Assembly: GCA_001801685.1 (NCBI GenBank)
Contig: MGYJ01000047.1
Coordinates: forward strand, 5,097 to 51,354
From: Gammaproteobacteria bacterium RIFCSPHIGHO2_12_FULL_63_22
Lineage (GTDB): Bacteria; Pseudomonadota; Gammaproteobacteria; Xanthomonadales; Xanthomonadaceae
Direction: 5' to 3'
DNA length: 46,258 nt
The notes below the pieces were generated by a model. The model saw only the letters and a program-made list of their open reading frames with translations, was not told where the DNA came from and did not search any database. Shown here piece by piece: positions 1 through 13,188 of the stretch. How positions within the stretch are numbered: position 1 is the stretch's first letter; each line of letters starts with the position of its first letter. The translations under genes and the position numbers were made by a program.

Positions 1-470
1 ATCGCGCCAGCCACCAGGAACACGCGCTTGCCACGACCGATTGCGCCGCCGAAGAAGAACGGCAGCAAGGGCATTCCCACGGCGCCCGAGGCGAGCGTGA
101 AAATCTTGAACGGCACCGGCGTGAATCCGGCGATCAGCAACAACCAGAATCCGTTCGCCGCGGCTTCCTGCTTGATCGAGTCGAACTGCGCCGCGTAGCC
201 CATCTTCTCGATGAAGGGCATCGCCATTTCGATGGCGTAATAGCCGATCGCATAGCCGATGAACATGCCGGCCATCGATCCAATCAGGCTTAGCGAAGCG
301 AAGTAGAACCCGCGCCGCGGCTGCGCCACGCACATGGGCGCCAGCATCAACTCGGGCGGCACCGGAAAGAAAATGGCTTCGATGAAACTCAGGAAGGTCA
401 GCAGCGCCGGTGCGTTCTTGTGCCGCGCCCAGACGATGGCGCGTTCGAACAAGGGTTGGAATATTTTCAT
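1..470 (-). CDS. yqaA: YqaA/DedA-like membrane protein (VTT domain), 3' end outside window
   Basis: About 156 codons are visible, read leftwards from an ATG at 470; the C-terminus lies beyond base 1. The protein begins MKIFQPLFERAIVWARHKNA and has several hydrophobic stretches. The segment FIEAIFFPVPPELMLAPM and the later IAGFTPVPFKIFTLASG are the proline-containing re-entrant signatures of the VTT/SNARE-associated (DedA/YqaA) inner-membrane family. DedA relatives have been linked to lipid flipping and membrane homeostasis; the role of YqaA itself is not well defined. It starts 13 nt after the pcm stop, so it is probably the next gene of the surE-pcm operon. Family call is good, function open. 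Confidence 0.85.
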   Translation of the reverse strand, partial: MKIFQPLFERAIVWARHKNAPALLTFLSFIEAIFFPVPPELMLAPMCVAQPRRGFYFASLSLIGSMAGMFIGYAIGYYAIEMAMPFIEKMGYAAQFDSIKQEAAANGFWLLLIAGFTPVPFKIFTLASGAVGMPLLPFFFGGAIGRGKRVFLVAGA

Positions 471-483
471 CGGCTACAGGTTC

Positions 484-1161
484 TCATAGGACGCCCGACA
501 CCAGTGGCACGAACACCACCTTGCCCAGGTCTTCCTGCACGATGCCCTCGGGCGTCTTGCGCAGGCGCAAAAGGTTCTGCGACATCGCCCCGCCAACCGG
601 CGCCACCAGCGTGCCGCCGTCGGCCAGCTGGTTTAGCAACGCGGCGTCGAGTGCCGCACCGGCAGCCGTGACGATGATGGCATCGAAAGGCGCGTGTTCC
701 GGCCAGCCCATGCGACCGTCGTCGTGCTTGGTGCGCAGGTTCAGGCCCAGGTTGCGGAAGCGGCGTCGCGCCGTACGCAGCAGCTCGTCGATCCGCTCGA
801 CCGTGAACACTTCGATGCCCAGCGTCGCCAGCACCGCCGCCTGGTAGCCCGAGCCCGTGCCGATTTCCAGTACGCGTTTCGGCAGGCCGTGTTCGATAAG
901 CGCCTCGGTCATCTTCGCCACCACCCAGGGCTGCGAAATGGTCTGGCTGTTGCCGATCGGCAGGGCCGTGTCCTCGTAGGCGCGCGAAGCCAGCGCTTCG
1001 TCGATGAACAAGTGCCGCGGTACGGTCCGCAGCGCCGACAACACGCGCTCGTCGCGGATGCCGCCTTCACTGCGCAGGCGTTCGACCAATCGATCGCGTG
1101 CACGTTGCGAGGTCATGCCCTGACCGTTGGCGCTCGGATTGGCGTGGAATCGGGGATTCAT
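484..1161 (-). CDS. pcm: Protein-L-isoaspartate O-methyltransferase
   Basis: SAM-dependent repair enzyme that methylates L-isoaspartyl residues in aged proteins. The SAM-binding motif I is [11 protein letters not shown] (about residues 97-107), preceded by the family signature [13 protein letters not shown] with Ser76-Gln-Pro; the C-terminus FVPLVSGVL matches the usual ending. As drawn it has 225 residues, some 15 more than E. coli Pcm (208). An internal ATG at 1116 ([10 protein letters not shown]) would give the conventional length, but the ATG at 1161 forms an ATGA overlap with the surE stop, which favours translational coupling from the longer start. The surE-pcm pairing is typical of proteobacteria. 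Confidence 0.95.
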   Translation of the reverse strand: MNPRFHANPSANGQGMTSQRARDRLVERLRSEGGIRDERVLSALRTVPRHLFIDEALASRAYEDTALPIGNSQTISQPWVVAKMTEALIEHGLPKRVLEIGTGSGYQAAVLATLGIEVFTVERIDELLRTARRRFRNLGLNLRTKHDDGRMGWPEHAPFDAIIVTAAGAALDAALLNQLADGGTLVAPVGGAMSQNLLRLRKTPEGIVQEDLGKVVFVPLVSGVL

Positions 1162-1937
1162 CGGTCGGTCTTGAGCGAATCCGAAAGACTGCTGACCCAG
1201 CTCGCGACATTCTCCAGCGCCTGGTAGCGGGTCAGGTCAACGTGGATGGGCGTGATGGAAATATAGCCGTTGCGCACCGCATGGAAATCGGTGCCCGCCC
1301 CTGAATCCTGCGCAGGCCCGGGAGGCCCGATCCACCAGATCGGACGGCCGCGCGGATCTTCCTGGCGGATGCAGGGCTCGGCACGATGGCGATTGCCCAG
1401 GCGCGTCACTTCGAAGCCGCGCACTTCACTCCATGCCAGGTCCGGCACGTTCACGTTGAGGATGGTGTCGGCGGGCAAGGGATCGGTGATCAGGCGCGCG
1501 GTGATTTCGACCGCAGCGCGCGCGGCGGTTTCGTAATGCTTCGCCTTGTGGTCCAAGCTGGCCAGCGACACGGCGATGGCGGGCAGGCCCAGGCAGCGAC
1601 CTTCCATGGCGGCGGCGACGGTGCCTGAATAAATGACGTCGTCGCCGAGGTTGGAAGTGTTGTTGATGCCCGACAGTACGATGTCCGGATCGAAGTCGAG
1701 CATGCCCGACAAGGCCAGGTGCACGCAGTCGGTCGGCGTACCCGCGACGCTCCATGTGTCGTTGCCGCGCCGTGATGCGCGGATTGGCTGGTCGAGGGTC
1801 AGCGAGTTGCTGGCGCCGGAACGGTCGCGGTCCGGGGCCACCACGGTTACCTCGTGCCCTGCCGCGCGCAACGCCTCGGCCAGGTGCCGGATTCCCGGTG
1901 CATCCACGCCGTCATCGTTGCTTACCAGTACGCGCAT
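1158..1937 (-). CDS. surE: 5'/3'-nucleotidase SurE
   Basis: Survival protein E, a metal-dependent nucleotidase active on nucleoside 5'/3'-monophosphates and related phosphates. It starts [15 protein letters not shown] with the metal-binding Asp8-Asp9; Ser40 in SGASNS and Asn92 in [12 protein letters not shown] complete the usual active site, and [13 protein letters not shown] is a family hallmark. The length (259 residues) is normal. The 3' end overlaps pcm by 4 nt (ATGA). Upstream, the co-directional partner truD is separated by a gene on the opposite strand (2026-2565), so surE probably has its own promoter in the 88 nt between it and that divergent gene. Confidence 0.97.
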   Translation of the reverse strand: MRVLVSNDDGVDAPGIRHLAEALRAAGHEVTVVAPDRDRSGASNSLTLDQPIRASRRGNDTWSVAGTPTDCVHLALSGMLDFDPDIVLSGINNTSNLGDDVIYSGTVAAAMEGRCLGLPAIAVSLASLDHKAKHYETAARAAVEITARLITDPLPADTILNVNVPDLAWSEVRGFEVTRLGNRHRAEPCIRQEDPRGRPIWWIGPPGPAQDSGAGTDFHAVRNGYISITPIHVDLTRYQALENVASWVSSLSDSLKTDR

Positions 1938-2025
1938 CGGCTGTTCCCGCTGAAAGCACGATGATAACGGATGGGGCGCGGGCCGGGCAGCTTGCCATGC
2001 GCATTCCAGCGGTTAGTCTTGGCCC

Positions 2026-2565
2026 ATGAGCCGGAAAAAGTTGCCGATCAGCCCCGAGGATGCCGCCCTGTTCCGCGACGCGGTGGGCGAAGTGCGCCGC
2101 ATCGAAGCCGAAGCTGCCGCCATCGAGAAGCCGCAGCCGGCGCCGGTGGCGCGCAGCCTGCGCCGGGACGAAGCGGAAGCCCTGCGCCAATCCCAGGCCA
2201 TCAGCGGCGATCCGCCCATGGATGGCGCGGAATTGCAGAGTTACCGACGCCCGCAAGTGGATGAACGCACCTTGCGGCAACTCAAACGCGGCGAATTCAG
2301 CATCCAGGACGAGATCGACCTGCACAACCTGCGCGCAAGCGACGCCGAGGCAGTGCTCAAGCGCTTCCTCAACGAGGCCCGAAGCGGCTTCCATCCCTGC
2401 GTGCGGATCGTCCACGGCAAGGGCCTTCGCTCGGAAGGCGCGCCCGTGCTGAAGCTGCTGGTTGACCGCGTTTTGCGCCAGCGAGGCGATGTGCTGGCCT
2501 TCGCTTCCGCGCCACCCAACCAGGGTGGTTCGGGCGCGGTGCTGGTGTTGCTGGACAGCCGCTAG
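2026..2565 (+). CDS. Smr-domain (MutS2 C-terminal-like) protein, SmrA-like
   Basis: A 179-residue protein with an N-terminal charged region ([20 protein letters not shown]) and a C-terminal Smr domain. The domain shows [11 protein letters not shown] (residues 98 onward; the canonical form is DLHG), the IVHGKG motif near 128-133 and the closing [14 protein letters not shown]. Smr proteins are predicted endonucleases; in E. coli SmrB cleaves mRNA on collided ribosomes. The N-terminal extension and GGSGA ending look closer to SmrA (YdaL) than SmrB. The gene sits on the plus strand between truD and surE, both minus; its stop codon shares the tetranucleotide CTAG (2562-2565) with the truD stop. 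Confidence 0.88.
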   Translation: MSRKKLPISPEDAALFRDAVGEVRRIEAEAAAIEKPQPAPVARSLRRDEAEALRQSQAISGDPPMDGAELQSYRRPQVDERTLRQLKRGEFSIQDEIDLHNLRASDAEAVLKRFLNEARSGFHPCVRIVHGKGLRSEGAPVLKLLVDRVLRQRGDVLAFASAPPNQGGSGAVLVLLDSR

Positions 2566-3599
2566 GCGCGGACTTCACCCAATTCCGCCAGCAGCTCCGT
2601 CGCATAGGCGCCGGGAGCGAGCTGGAATTCCAGCCGCAATGCTGAGTCGTCGATCCATTCCCAGGCTAATTCGCGTACGCGAACCCTGAGCGATCGCCGT
2701 TCCTGGCGAAGTCCCGCCGCTTCCAGTCCTGCGCGCAAGTCGCTGAATGGCAAAACCGCCGCGTCTTCGATTTCACGCGCCAGCGCGCGCGTTCGCAGCT
2801 CACCGGCGCCCCACATCGGCCCGGTGGGATGGATGTCACCGCTGGCCAGCCGTTCCGCCAACGCATCATCGAGCGCAGCTTCCGGACCAAAGATGCTCTG
2901 GGTGCCGTCCAGCATCCAGACATCGCCCTCGACCCCGGTGTTCCAGGTGCCCGACGCGATGCGGCTGGAGAGGACGGCATTGAAGATCGCCGAACGCGCC
3001 GCCGACAGGTAGATGGATCGTTGCTCGCGGCGCACGCGTTCGCCGGCGAACATGCGCCGCGCCGATTCGACGTTGTCGCCCTCGCGGCCAAAGCGTTGTT
3101 CGCCGAAATAATTGGCGATGCCGCCGTTCGCGATCGCCGCCAGCCGCGCGTCCACGCTGGCGCGCGCGCCCTGAACCTCGCGCAGCATCAGCACGAACCG
3201 GTTGCCGGCCAGTGCGCCTCGGGAAAGCTTGCGGTTGTGCCAACTGTGCTCGAGCACCTTGAAATCTTCCGCTTCGAGCAGGCCCAGGTCCGGCGCCACC
3301 CGGCGCGGAAAATGCACGGTGAATCGCTGCCGCGTGCAGGCGTTGCGATCCTTCATGCCGGCGTAGCCGATGCCCATTTCATTGATGCCGGCCCAGGCGG
3401 CGAGTTTCTTCGCGGCAAAGGCGGTGTTCATGCCGCGCTTTTCAATCGTCAGCAGCAGGTGCTCGCCCTCGCCGGTGGGGGCGAAGGAAGCTTGCTCTTC
3501 GACGAAAAAATCCTCGGGCGTCGAACGGAAACGCGCCGTCAGCACTGCGTCTCCGAATGCCCTGGGCAGCGCAGCCAGCACGCCGTCGCTGGTACTCAA
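2562..3599 (-). CDS. truD: tRNA pseudouridine(13) synthase TruD
   Basis: Makes pseudouridine at position 13 of tRNA. The catalytic Asp is Asp84 in [30 protein letters not shown] is the second TruD signature. At 345 residues it is close to the E. coli protein (349). The start is a TTG at 3599 overlapping the ispF stop (TTGA); the next candidate is a GTG at codon 7, and the first internal ATG at codon 57 would delete conserved sequence. It follows ispD-ispF as in E. coli. The 3' end overlaps the convergent Smr gene by 4 nt. Confidence 0.96.
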   Translation of the reverse strand: MSTSDGVLAALPRAFGDAVLTARFRSTPEDFFVEEQASFAPTGEGEHLLLTIEKRGMNTAFAAKKLAAWAGINEMGIGYAGMKDRNACTRQRFTVHFPRRVAPDLGLLEAEDFKVLEHSWHNRKLSRGALAGNRFVLMLREVQGARASVDARLAAIANGGIANYFGEQRFGREGDNVESARRMFAGERVRREQRSIYLSAARSAIFNAVLSSRIASGTWNTGVEGDVWMLDGTQSIFGPEAALDDALAERLASGDIHPTGPMWGAGELRTRALAREIEDAAVLPFSDLRAGLEAAGLRQERRSLRVRVRELAWEWIDDSALRLEFQLAPGAYATELLAELGEVRA

Positions 3600-4072
3600 A
3601 TCTTTTCCAGCAACACGACGGCCTGGGCAGCAATGCCTTCACCGCGCCCGGTAAATCCCAGGCGTTCGGTCGTCGTCGCCTTCACATTGATCTGCGACAA
3701 CGAAACGTCGAGCGCCCTCGCCAGGGTCTTTCGAATGACCAGCGAGTGCGGCTCTACCTTCGGACGCTCGCAAATCACCGTCAGGTCCGCATTGCCCAAC
3801 CGATAGCCGTGCTGGTCCATCAGCAGAATGCAGTGCTCCAGGAAGCGAAGGCTGTCCGCGTCCTTCCATCGGTCATCGCTTGGCGGAAAATGCTGGCCGA
3901 TGTCGCCCAGCGCCAATGCACCCAACAGCGCATCGCACAGCGCATGGATCAGCACGTCGCCGTCCGAATGCGCAACCACGCCGCGATCATGCGCAATCCG
4001 CACGCCACCGAGCATGATGTGGTCGCCATCGCCGAAGGCATGCACGTCGAAACCATTGCCGATTCGCATCAT
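3596..4072 (-). CDS. ispF: 2-C-methyl-D-erythritol 2,4-cyclodiphosphate synthase
   Basis: Fifth step of the MEP isoprenoid pathway: cyclises CDP-methylerythritol phosphate and releases CMP. The metal ligands are Asp9 and His11 in GFDVHAF and His43 in [27 protein letters not shown] near the C-terminus is diagnostic. It is 158 residues from the ATG at 4072, which overlaps the ispD stop (ATGA); a second ATG follows at 4069, giving 157 residues, and either could be used. ispD and ispF are separate genes here, not the fused form found in some lineages. Confidence 0.97.
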   Translation of the reverse strand: MMRIGNGFDVHAFGDGDHIMLGGVRIAHDRGVVAHSDGDVLIHALCDALLGALALGDIGQHFPPSDDRWKDADSLRFLEHCILLMDQHGYRLGNADLTVICERPKVEPHSLVIRKTLARALDVSLSQINVKATTTERLGFTGRGEGIAAQAVVLLEKI

Positions 4073-4770
4073 CGGATCTCCTGCTGGGCGCCACGTTTCA
4101 GGATGAATTCGGCCAGGGCCAGGTCGGCCGGCGTGGTCACTTTCAAATTGTCTTCCGAGCCTTCGACCAGGCGCGGCTTGAGGCCCAGGCGTTCCATCGC
4201 CATCGCTTCGTCCGTCACCTTGGCGCCGACCCGCATCGCCGCCTGCAAGGCGCGGGTCAAGCCGCCACGTTGGAACATCTGCGGGGTCAACGCACGCCAA
4301 AGCTGGTCGCGCGATTCGGTCATGCTGCTGCGCAACTGGTCGTCGGCGCGCTTGATGGTGTCGCGAACGGGGGCTGCAAGGATCGCGCCGATCGGGTCGG
4401 CCTGGCCGATCGCGATCAGCCGGCTCAGGTCCGAGCTGCGCAAGCAAGGACGCGCGGCATCGTGCACCAGCACCCATTGGTCGTCGCTGACAGTGGCAGG
4501 CAAGGCCTGCAGCGCCGACAGCACGGAATCCGCGCGTTCGGCGCCGCCAATGCAGGTGTAGATGGGCTTGCCCTCCATCTCGCGCCAACCGGCCCAGAAC
4601 GGATCATCGGGCGCCAACGCCACCATCACGGCGTCAATTCCGGGATGTCCGAGTAACGCGCGCAAGCTGTGCTCGATCAAGGTCAGGCCAGCGACTTGCA
4701 GATACTGCTTCGGAGTGCCAGCGCCGAATCGCGAACCGCGCCCGGCAGCCGGCATGATGGCCCAGCTCAC
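4069..4770 (-). CDS. ispD: 2-C-methyl-D-erythritol 4-phosphate cytidylyltransferase
   Basis: Third step of the MEP pathway: transfers CMP from CTP to methylerythritol phosphate. The N-terminal nucleotide-binding loop is [18 protein letters not shown] (residues 7-24) and [10 protein letters not shown] (from residue 102) is the second conserved segment. It is 233 residues with a GTG start at 4770 that overlaps the ftsB stop (GTGA), so it is probably translationally coupled. Substrate CTP is the product of PyrG, encoded upstream in the same cluster. Confidence 0.97.
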   Translation of the reverse strand: MSWAIMPAAGRGSRFGAGTPKQYLQVAGLTLIEHSLRALLGHPGIDAVMVALAPDDPFWAGWREMEGKPIYTCIGGAERADSVLSALQALPATVSDDQWVLVHDAARPCLRSSDLSRLIAIGQADPIGAILAAPVRDTIKRADDQLRSSMTESRDQLWRALTPQMFQRGGLTRALQAAMRVGAKVTDEAMAMERLGLKPRLVEGSEDNLKVTTPADLALAEFILKRGAQQEIR

Positions 4771-5144
4771 GGCTTGGGCTCGATCTTGGCTTCGTCGCCT
4801 GCGTTCTCGCCGGCGTCGTCGCCGGACTCGGCGGCGTCCTTGTCCTGCAGCGAATGCGGCTCGACAACGCGGTAGAAGGTTTCACCTGGCTTGACCATGC
4901 CCAGCTCGCTTCGCGCGCGCTCTTCAACGGCGGTCTCGCCTGACTTCAGGTCTTCCACTTCCGCGCTCAGTGCATCATTGCGCTGTTGCAGCCGCGCATT
5001 TTCTGCGCGCTGTTCTTCCACGGTCTGCTGCAATGCCTTCGCATCGCGCCAACCGCCATCGCCCAGCCAAAGCTTCGCCTGCAGTGCGCCCAGCAGCAGC
5101 AACAGCGCGAGTATCGGCCACCAGCGGCGCAGCAGGCTGCTCAC
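4767..5144 (-). CDS. ftsB: Cell division protein FtsB
   Basis: Small bitopic divisome protein that joins FtsL and FtsQ. The 125-residue product has one N-terminal membrane segment (WWPILALLLLLGALQAKLWL, about residues 8-27), a periplasmic coiled coil (ALQQTVEEQRAENARLQQRN onward, about 37-75) and the family segment VEERARSELGMVKPGETFYR. After this comes an acidic, low-complexity tail (roughly residues 95-125) not present in the shorter E. coli protein (103). The start is GTG, one base after the eno stop, so expression is tied to eno, the usual FtsB neighbour. Confidence 0.92.
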   Translation of the reverse strand: MSSLLRRWWPILALLLLLGALQAKLWLGDGGWRDAKALQQTVEEQRAENARLQQRNDALSAEVEDLKSGETAVEERARSELGMVKPGETFYRVVEPHSLQDKDAAESGDDAGENAGDEAKIEPKP

Positions 5145-5145
5145 C

Positions 5146-6495
<1,350 letters not shown>

Positions 6496-6541
6496 TCAAG
6501 CACCAGGATAGCCAGGCGAATCATCGCCGGCAGGCTGGAGT

Positions 6542-9216
<2,675 letters not shown>

Positions 9217-9228
9217 TCAGCAATCTAA

Positions 9229-11118
9229 ATGAGCAGTCGCTACAACGCAGCCGACATCGAAGTCCTTTCCGGCCTGGATCCGGTCAAACGCCGCCCGGGC
9301 ATGTACACCGACACCACCCGGCCCAACCACCTGGCCCAGGAAGTCATAGACAACTCCATCGACGAGGCGCTGGCCGGCCACGCCCGCACGGTGGAAGTGA
9401 GCCTGTTCGAAGACGGCAGCTGCGAAGTTTCCGACGATGGCCGCGGCATGCCCGTGGACATGCACCCCGAAGAGAAGATGCCGGGCATCGAACTGATCAT
9501 GACCCGGCTGCATGCGGGCGGAAAATTCAACAACCGCAACTACACCTTTTCGGGCGGCCTGCACGGCGTCGGCGTCAGCGTGGTGAATGCACTCTCGAAG
9601 CGCGTCGAAGTTTTCATCAAGCGCGACGGCAATGAATACCGGATGGAATTCCGCGACGGTTTCCGTTCATCGCCGCTGGACACGATCGGCACGGTGGGCA
9701 AGCGCAATTCCGGCACGCGCCTTCGGTTCTGGCCCGACCCGAAGTATTTCGACACGCCCAAGATTTCGGTGCGCGCGCTGCGCCATTTGTTGCGCGCCAA
9801 GGCCGTGCTCTGCCCCGGCCTGACCGTGCGCCTGTTCGACGAGGCCAGTGGCGAGCGCAATGAATGGTTTTTCGAGAACGGCTTGCTCGACTACCTGCTG
9901 GGCGAACTGACCGGGCGCGAATTGCTGCCGCCCGAATTGTTCAGCGGCAACCTGTCCAAGGAAAACGAGGTCGTCGACTGGGCCGTGGCCTGGGTGGCCG
10001 AGGGCGACCTGGTGCAGGAAAGTTACGTCAACCTGATCCCCACCGCGCAAGGTGGAACGCACGTCAATGGCCTTCGCTCGGGCCTGACCGACGCACTGCG
10101 TGAGTTTTGCGATTTCCGAAACCTGTTGCCGCGCGGCGTGAAGCTGGCGCCCGAAGACGTGTGGGACCGCGTCAGCTACGTGTTGTCGCTGAAGATGACC
10201 GATCCGCAGTTCAGTGGCCAGACCAAGGAACGCCTGAGTTCGCGCCAGGCGGCCGCGTTCATCGAGGGCGCGACCCACGATTCGTTTTCGCTATGGCTCA
10301 ACCAGCACGTGGAAGTCGGCCTGCAGATCGCGCAACTGGCGATTGATCGCGCCACCACGCGGCTGAAGACCGAAAAGCAGATCGTTCGCAAGAAGATCAC
10401 CCAGGGCCCCGCCCTGCCCGGCAAGCTCGCCGACTGCACCTCGCAGGACCTGTCGCGCACCGAATTGTTCCTGGTGGAGGGCGACTCGGCCGGCGGCAGC
10501 GCCAAGCAGGCGCGCGACAAGGATTTCCAGGCGATCCTGCCGCTGCGCGGCAAGATCCTCAATACCTGGGAAGTCGAAAGCTCTGGCGTGCTCGCATCCA
10601 CTGAAGTACACGACCTGGCCGTGGCCATCGGCTGCGACCCCGGCGTGGAAGCGATCAACGGCCTGCGCTACGGCAAGGTCATCATCCTGGCCGACGCCGA
10701 CTCCGACGGCCTGCACATCGCGACGCTGCTGGCGGCCCTGTTCCTGAAGCATTTTCCGTCACTGGTGCGGGCCGGCAACATCTTCGTCGCGATGCCGCCC
10801 TTGTTCCGCGTGGACGTGGGCAAGCAGGTGTTCTATGCGCTGGATGAAGAAGAAAAACGCATCCTGATCGAGCGCATCCAGAAGGAGAACATCCGCGGCC
10901 AGGTCAACGTGACGCGCTTCAAGGGCCTCGGCGAGATGAATCCATCGCAGCTTCGCGAGTCCACCATCCATCCTGATACACGCAGGCTCGTTCAGCTGAC
11001 CATGGACGATCCGATCGAGACAAAAAGCCTGATGGACATGCTTTTGTCGAAGAAGCGTGCGCCAGATCGCAAATCATGGCTCGAGACCAAGGGTGACCTG
11101 GCCTCACTCGAGGTCTGA
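9229..11118 (+). CDS. parE: DNA topoisomerase IV subunit B
   Basis: ATPase subunit of topoisomerase IV, which decatenates daughter chromosomes together with ParC. The GHKL ATPase motif EVIDNSIDEALAGH has Asn42; the Toprim motifs are Glu417 in EGDSAGGSAKQARD and Asp489/Asp491/Asp493 in DADSDGLH. The DADSDG spelling and 629-residue length mark ParE rather than GyrB, which is longer and usually has DADVDG. It is divergent from pyrG across a 147-nt gap. parC is not in the window. Confidence 0.97.
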   Translation: MSSRYNAADIEVLSGLDPVKRRPGMYTDTTRPNHLAQEVIDNSIDEALAGHARTVEVSLFEDGSCEVSDDGRGMPVDMHPEEKMPGIELIMTRLHAGGKFNNRNYTFSGGLHGVGVSVVNALSKRVEVFIKRDGNEYRMEFRDGFRSSPLDTIGTVGKRNSGTRLRFWPDPKYFDTPKISVRALRHLLRAKAVLCPGLTVRLFDEASGERNEWFFENGLLDYLLGELTGRELLPPELFSGNLSKENEVVDWAVAWVAEGDLVQESYVNLIPTAQGGTHVNGLRSGLTDALREFCDFRNLLPRGVKLAPEDVWDRVSYVLSLKMTDPQFSGQTKERLSSRQAAAFIEGATHDSFSLWLNQHVEVGLQIAQLAIDRATTRLKTEKQIVRKKITQGPALPGKLADCTSQDLSRTELFLVEGDSAGGSAKQARDKDFQAILPLRGKILNTWEVESSGVLASTEVHDLAVAIGCDPGVEAINGLRYGKVIILADADSDGLHIATLLAALFLKHFPSLVRAGNIFVAMPPLFRVDVGKQVFYALDEEEKRILIERIQKENIRGQVNVTRFKGLGEMNPSQLRESTIHPDTRRLVQLTMDDPIETKSLMDMLLSKKRAPDRKSWLETKGDLASLEV

Positions 11119-11165
11119 TTGCGTTGGGCCTTCAGTAACTGTCCTTCATCACTTTGGGGAAATGA

Positions 11166-13139
11166 ATGAGAAACGTATCCGGCCTCCGCTTGGCCGTATC
11201 ACTCGCGCTTTGCGTATCCGCGTCCGGCACGGCCCTGGGCCAGGACGCCGCGAAGCTGTTCGCGAAAGAGCCTGAGTACCAGGGCGCCACCCTGTCGCCT
11301 ACCGGTGAATATGTCGCGGTGACCACGCCCTTCGAGGATCGTCGCGCGTTGTCGCTCATCAAACTGTCCGGCAACTACGATCGCAGCGTCATCAAGTTCG
11401 ACATCGGACCCGACCCGCGCTCCGGGATCACCGTCATTCCGCAACCCCTCTGGCCCACCTGGACCGATGACAACCGGATCATGGTCAACAAGGCGCAGGA
11501 CTGGGGCTTCTTCGGTAGCGTCGCTCCGACCGGCGACATCTACGCCGCCAACGCCGATGGCACCGACCAGGTGCAATTGTTTGGCTACCTCAGTGACCGC
11601 GGCAACATGCGCTCGCGTGTCAAGGACGAGGGATACGCTCAGCTCATCGACGTGCTTCCTGGCACCAAGGGCGAAGCACTGTTTCGCTTCGTGCCATGGG
11701 TAACCGGAAATTCGAAGAACAAGACATCGGTCTACCGCGTGGATACCTATCGCGGCCAACGTACCCAGATCGACTCGTTCGACGATTCGGTTTTCGTGGA
11801 TGCAGACAACAACGGCAAGTTGCGCGTGAACACCCGATGGGACCTCGCGGCTGTCCAGCATGTGCAGTTCAAGGCGCAGCCGGATTCTGAATGGAAGGAC
11901 GCGCCGGCCGCCCTGGTCGGCAAGTCCTTCAGCCTGTGGTCGTTCGATCCCGACAACAATCGCGCCTACGCCGAAATCAGCGACAAGGGTGAACCCGCCA
12001 GCCTTTACAAGATCGATTTCGCTGCGGGAACCCGCGAAAAGCTGGCAGGCAATCCGAACCAGGAAATCACCAGCATCAGTCGGGCAGGAAGGCGCGGTCC
12101 TCCTGTCGTCCTCAACTACACGACCGGCAAGCCCAAGGTTGAATATCTCGACCCGACGTCGGAATGGGTGAAGCTGCACGCCGGCCTCATGAAGGCATTC
12201 CCGGGCCAGATGGTGCACTTTTCCGACATCACCAAGGACGGACAGAAGGTGCTTCTGTACGTTTACAGCGACCGCCACCCGGGAAGCTATTACGTGTTCG
12301 ACAGAACCACCAACAAGCCGAGCTTGTTGTTCGAGACCCGCTCATGGATCGATCCGGCAAAAATGTCGCCGATGGCGCCGGTTGAATTCAAGAATCGCGG
12401 CGGCGACACGATTTACGGCTTCCTGACCACGCCGCTGGGTCGCACCGGACCGCATCCGCTGGTCGTGATGCCGCACGGCGGTCCGTTCGGTGTAGCGGAC
12501 AGGTGGGGCTTCGACGACGACGCGCAGTTCCTTGCCAGCCTCGGCTACGCCGTGTTGCAGGTGAACTACCGCGGCTCCGGTGGGCGCGGCGACACCTTCA
12601 TGGAAGCCACCGAACGGCAATGGGCGACCGGTATCCAGGATGACATCGCCGACGGCGTGAAGCACGTGATCGCCCAGAAGCTGGTCAATCCGGACAAGGT
12701 TTGCATCTACGGCGCCAGCTTCGGCGGCTATTCCGCGATGATGAACCCGATCCGGAACCCGGGCATGTACAAATGCGCCATCGGCTACGCGGGCGTTTAT
12801 GACCTGGTGAAGCTGGAGTCGGAGGACGACGGTTCCAAGCAGATGCGCGCGTTCTTCACTCGCGCGGTTGGCAAGGATCCGGCAGAGCTGGCTGCGCAAT
12901 CACCGACGACGCAGATCGCAAAACTCGATGTGCCAATCCTGCTGATCCACGGCAAGTCCGATCACCAGGCGCCCTTCAGCCAGTACAACGCGGCCGTTGC
13001 CGCGCTTAGCCTCGCGCGCAAGCCCTACGAGTCGCTGGTCAAGCCCAACGAAGGACACGGCTTCTACAAGGAAGAAAACCGTGTCGAAGCGTACGAGCGG
13101 ATGCGCACCTTCCTGCTCAAGCACAATCCGCCGAACTGA
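11166..13139 (+). CDS. Exported S9 family peptidase (prolyl oligopeptidase / acylaminoacyl peptidase type)
   Basis: A 657-residue serine peptidase with a signal peptide (MRNVSGLRLAVSLALCVSAS...ALGQ), a long N-terminal region expected to form the beta-propeller, and a C-terminal alpha/beta-hydrolase domain. The catalytic triad is visible: Ser518 in YGASFGGYSA, Asp599 in IHGKSDHQAPF and His631 in NEGHGFYKE; MPHGGPFG (before the nucleophile) is the oxyanion-region motif. Likely cleaves short peptides in the periplasm. The ATG at 11166 is preceded by GGGGA. It lies 47 nt after parE but need not be functionally linked. A second, distinct S9 peptidase is at 42809-44827. Confidence 0.93.
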   Translation: MRNVSGLRLAVSLALCVSASGTALGQDAAKLFAKEPEYQGATLSPTGEYVAVTTPFEDRRALSLIKLSGNYDRSVIKFDIGPDPRSGITVIPQPLWPTWTDDNRIMVNKAQDWGFFGSVAPTGDIYAANADGTDQVQLFGYLSDRGNMRSRVKDEGYAQLIDVLPGTKGEALFRFVPWVTGNSKNKTSVYRVDTYRGQRTQIDSFDDSVFVDADNNGKLRVNTRWDLAAVQHVQFKAQPDSEWKDAPAALVGKSFSLWSFDPDNNRAYAEISDKGEPASLYKIDFAAGTREKLAGNPNQEITSISRAGRRGPPVVLNYTTGKPKVEYLDPTSEWVKLHAGLMKAFPGQMVHFSDITKDGQKVLLYVYSDRHPGSYYVFDRTTNKPSLLFETRSWIDPAKMSPMAPVEFKNRGGDTIYGFLTTPLGRTGPHPLVVMPHGGPFGVADRWGFDDDAQFLASLGYAVLQVNYRGSGGRGDTFMEATERQWATGIQDDIADGVKHVIAQKLVNPDKVCIYGASFGGYSAMMNPIRNPGMYKCAIGYAGVYDLVKLESEDDGSKQMRAFFTRAVGKDPAELAAQSPTTQIAKLDVPILLIHGKSDHQAPFSQYNAAVAALSLARKPYESLVKPNEGHGFYKEENRVEAYERMRTFLLKHNPPN

Positions 13140-13158
13140 TCGGCATTGTCGTGATGAG

Positions 13159-13188
13159 AAAAGCCCCGCATTCGCGGGGCTTTTTCTT
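13159..13188. terminator. Bidirectional intrinsic terminator
   Basis: AAGCCCCGC, a four-base loop and GCGGGGCTT are followed by TTTTTCTTT on the plus strand and by a run beginning TTTT on the minus strand. It lies between the convergent 3' ends of the S9 peptidase (stop at 13139) and the amidohydrolase (stop at 13188-13190) and can serve both. Confidence 0.88.
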
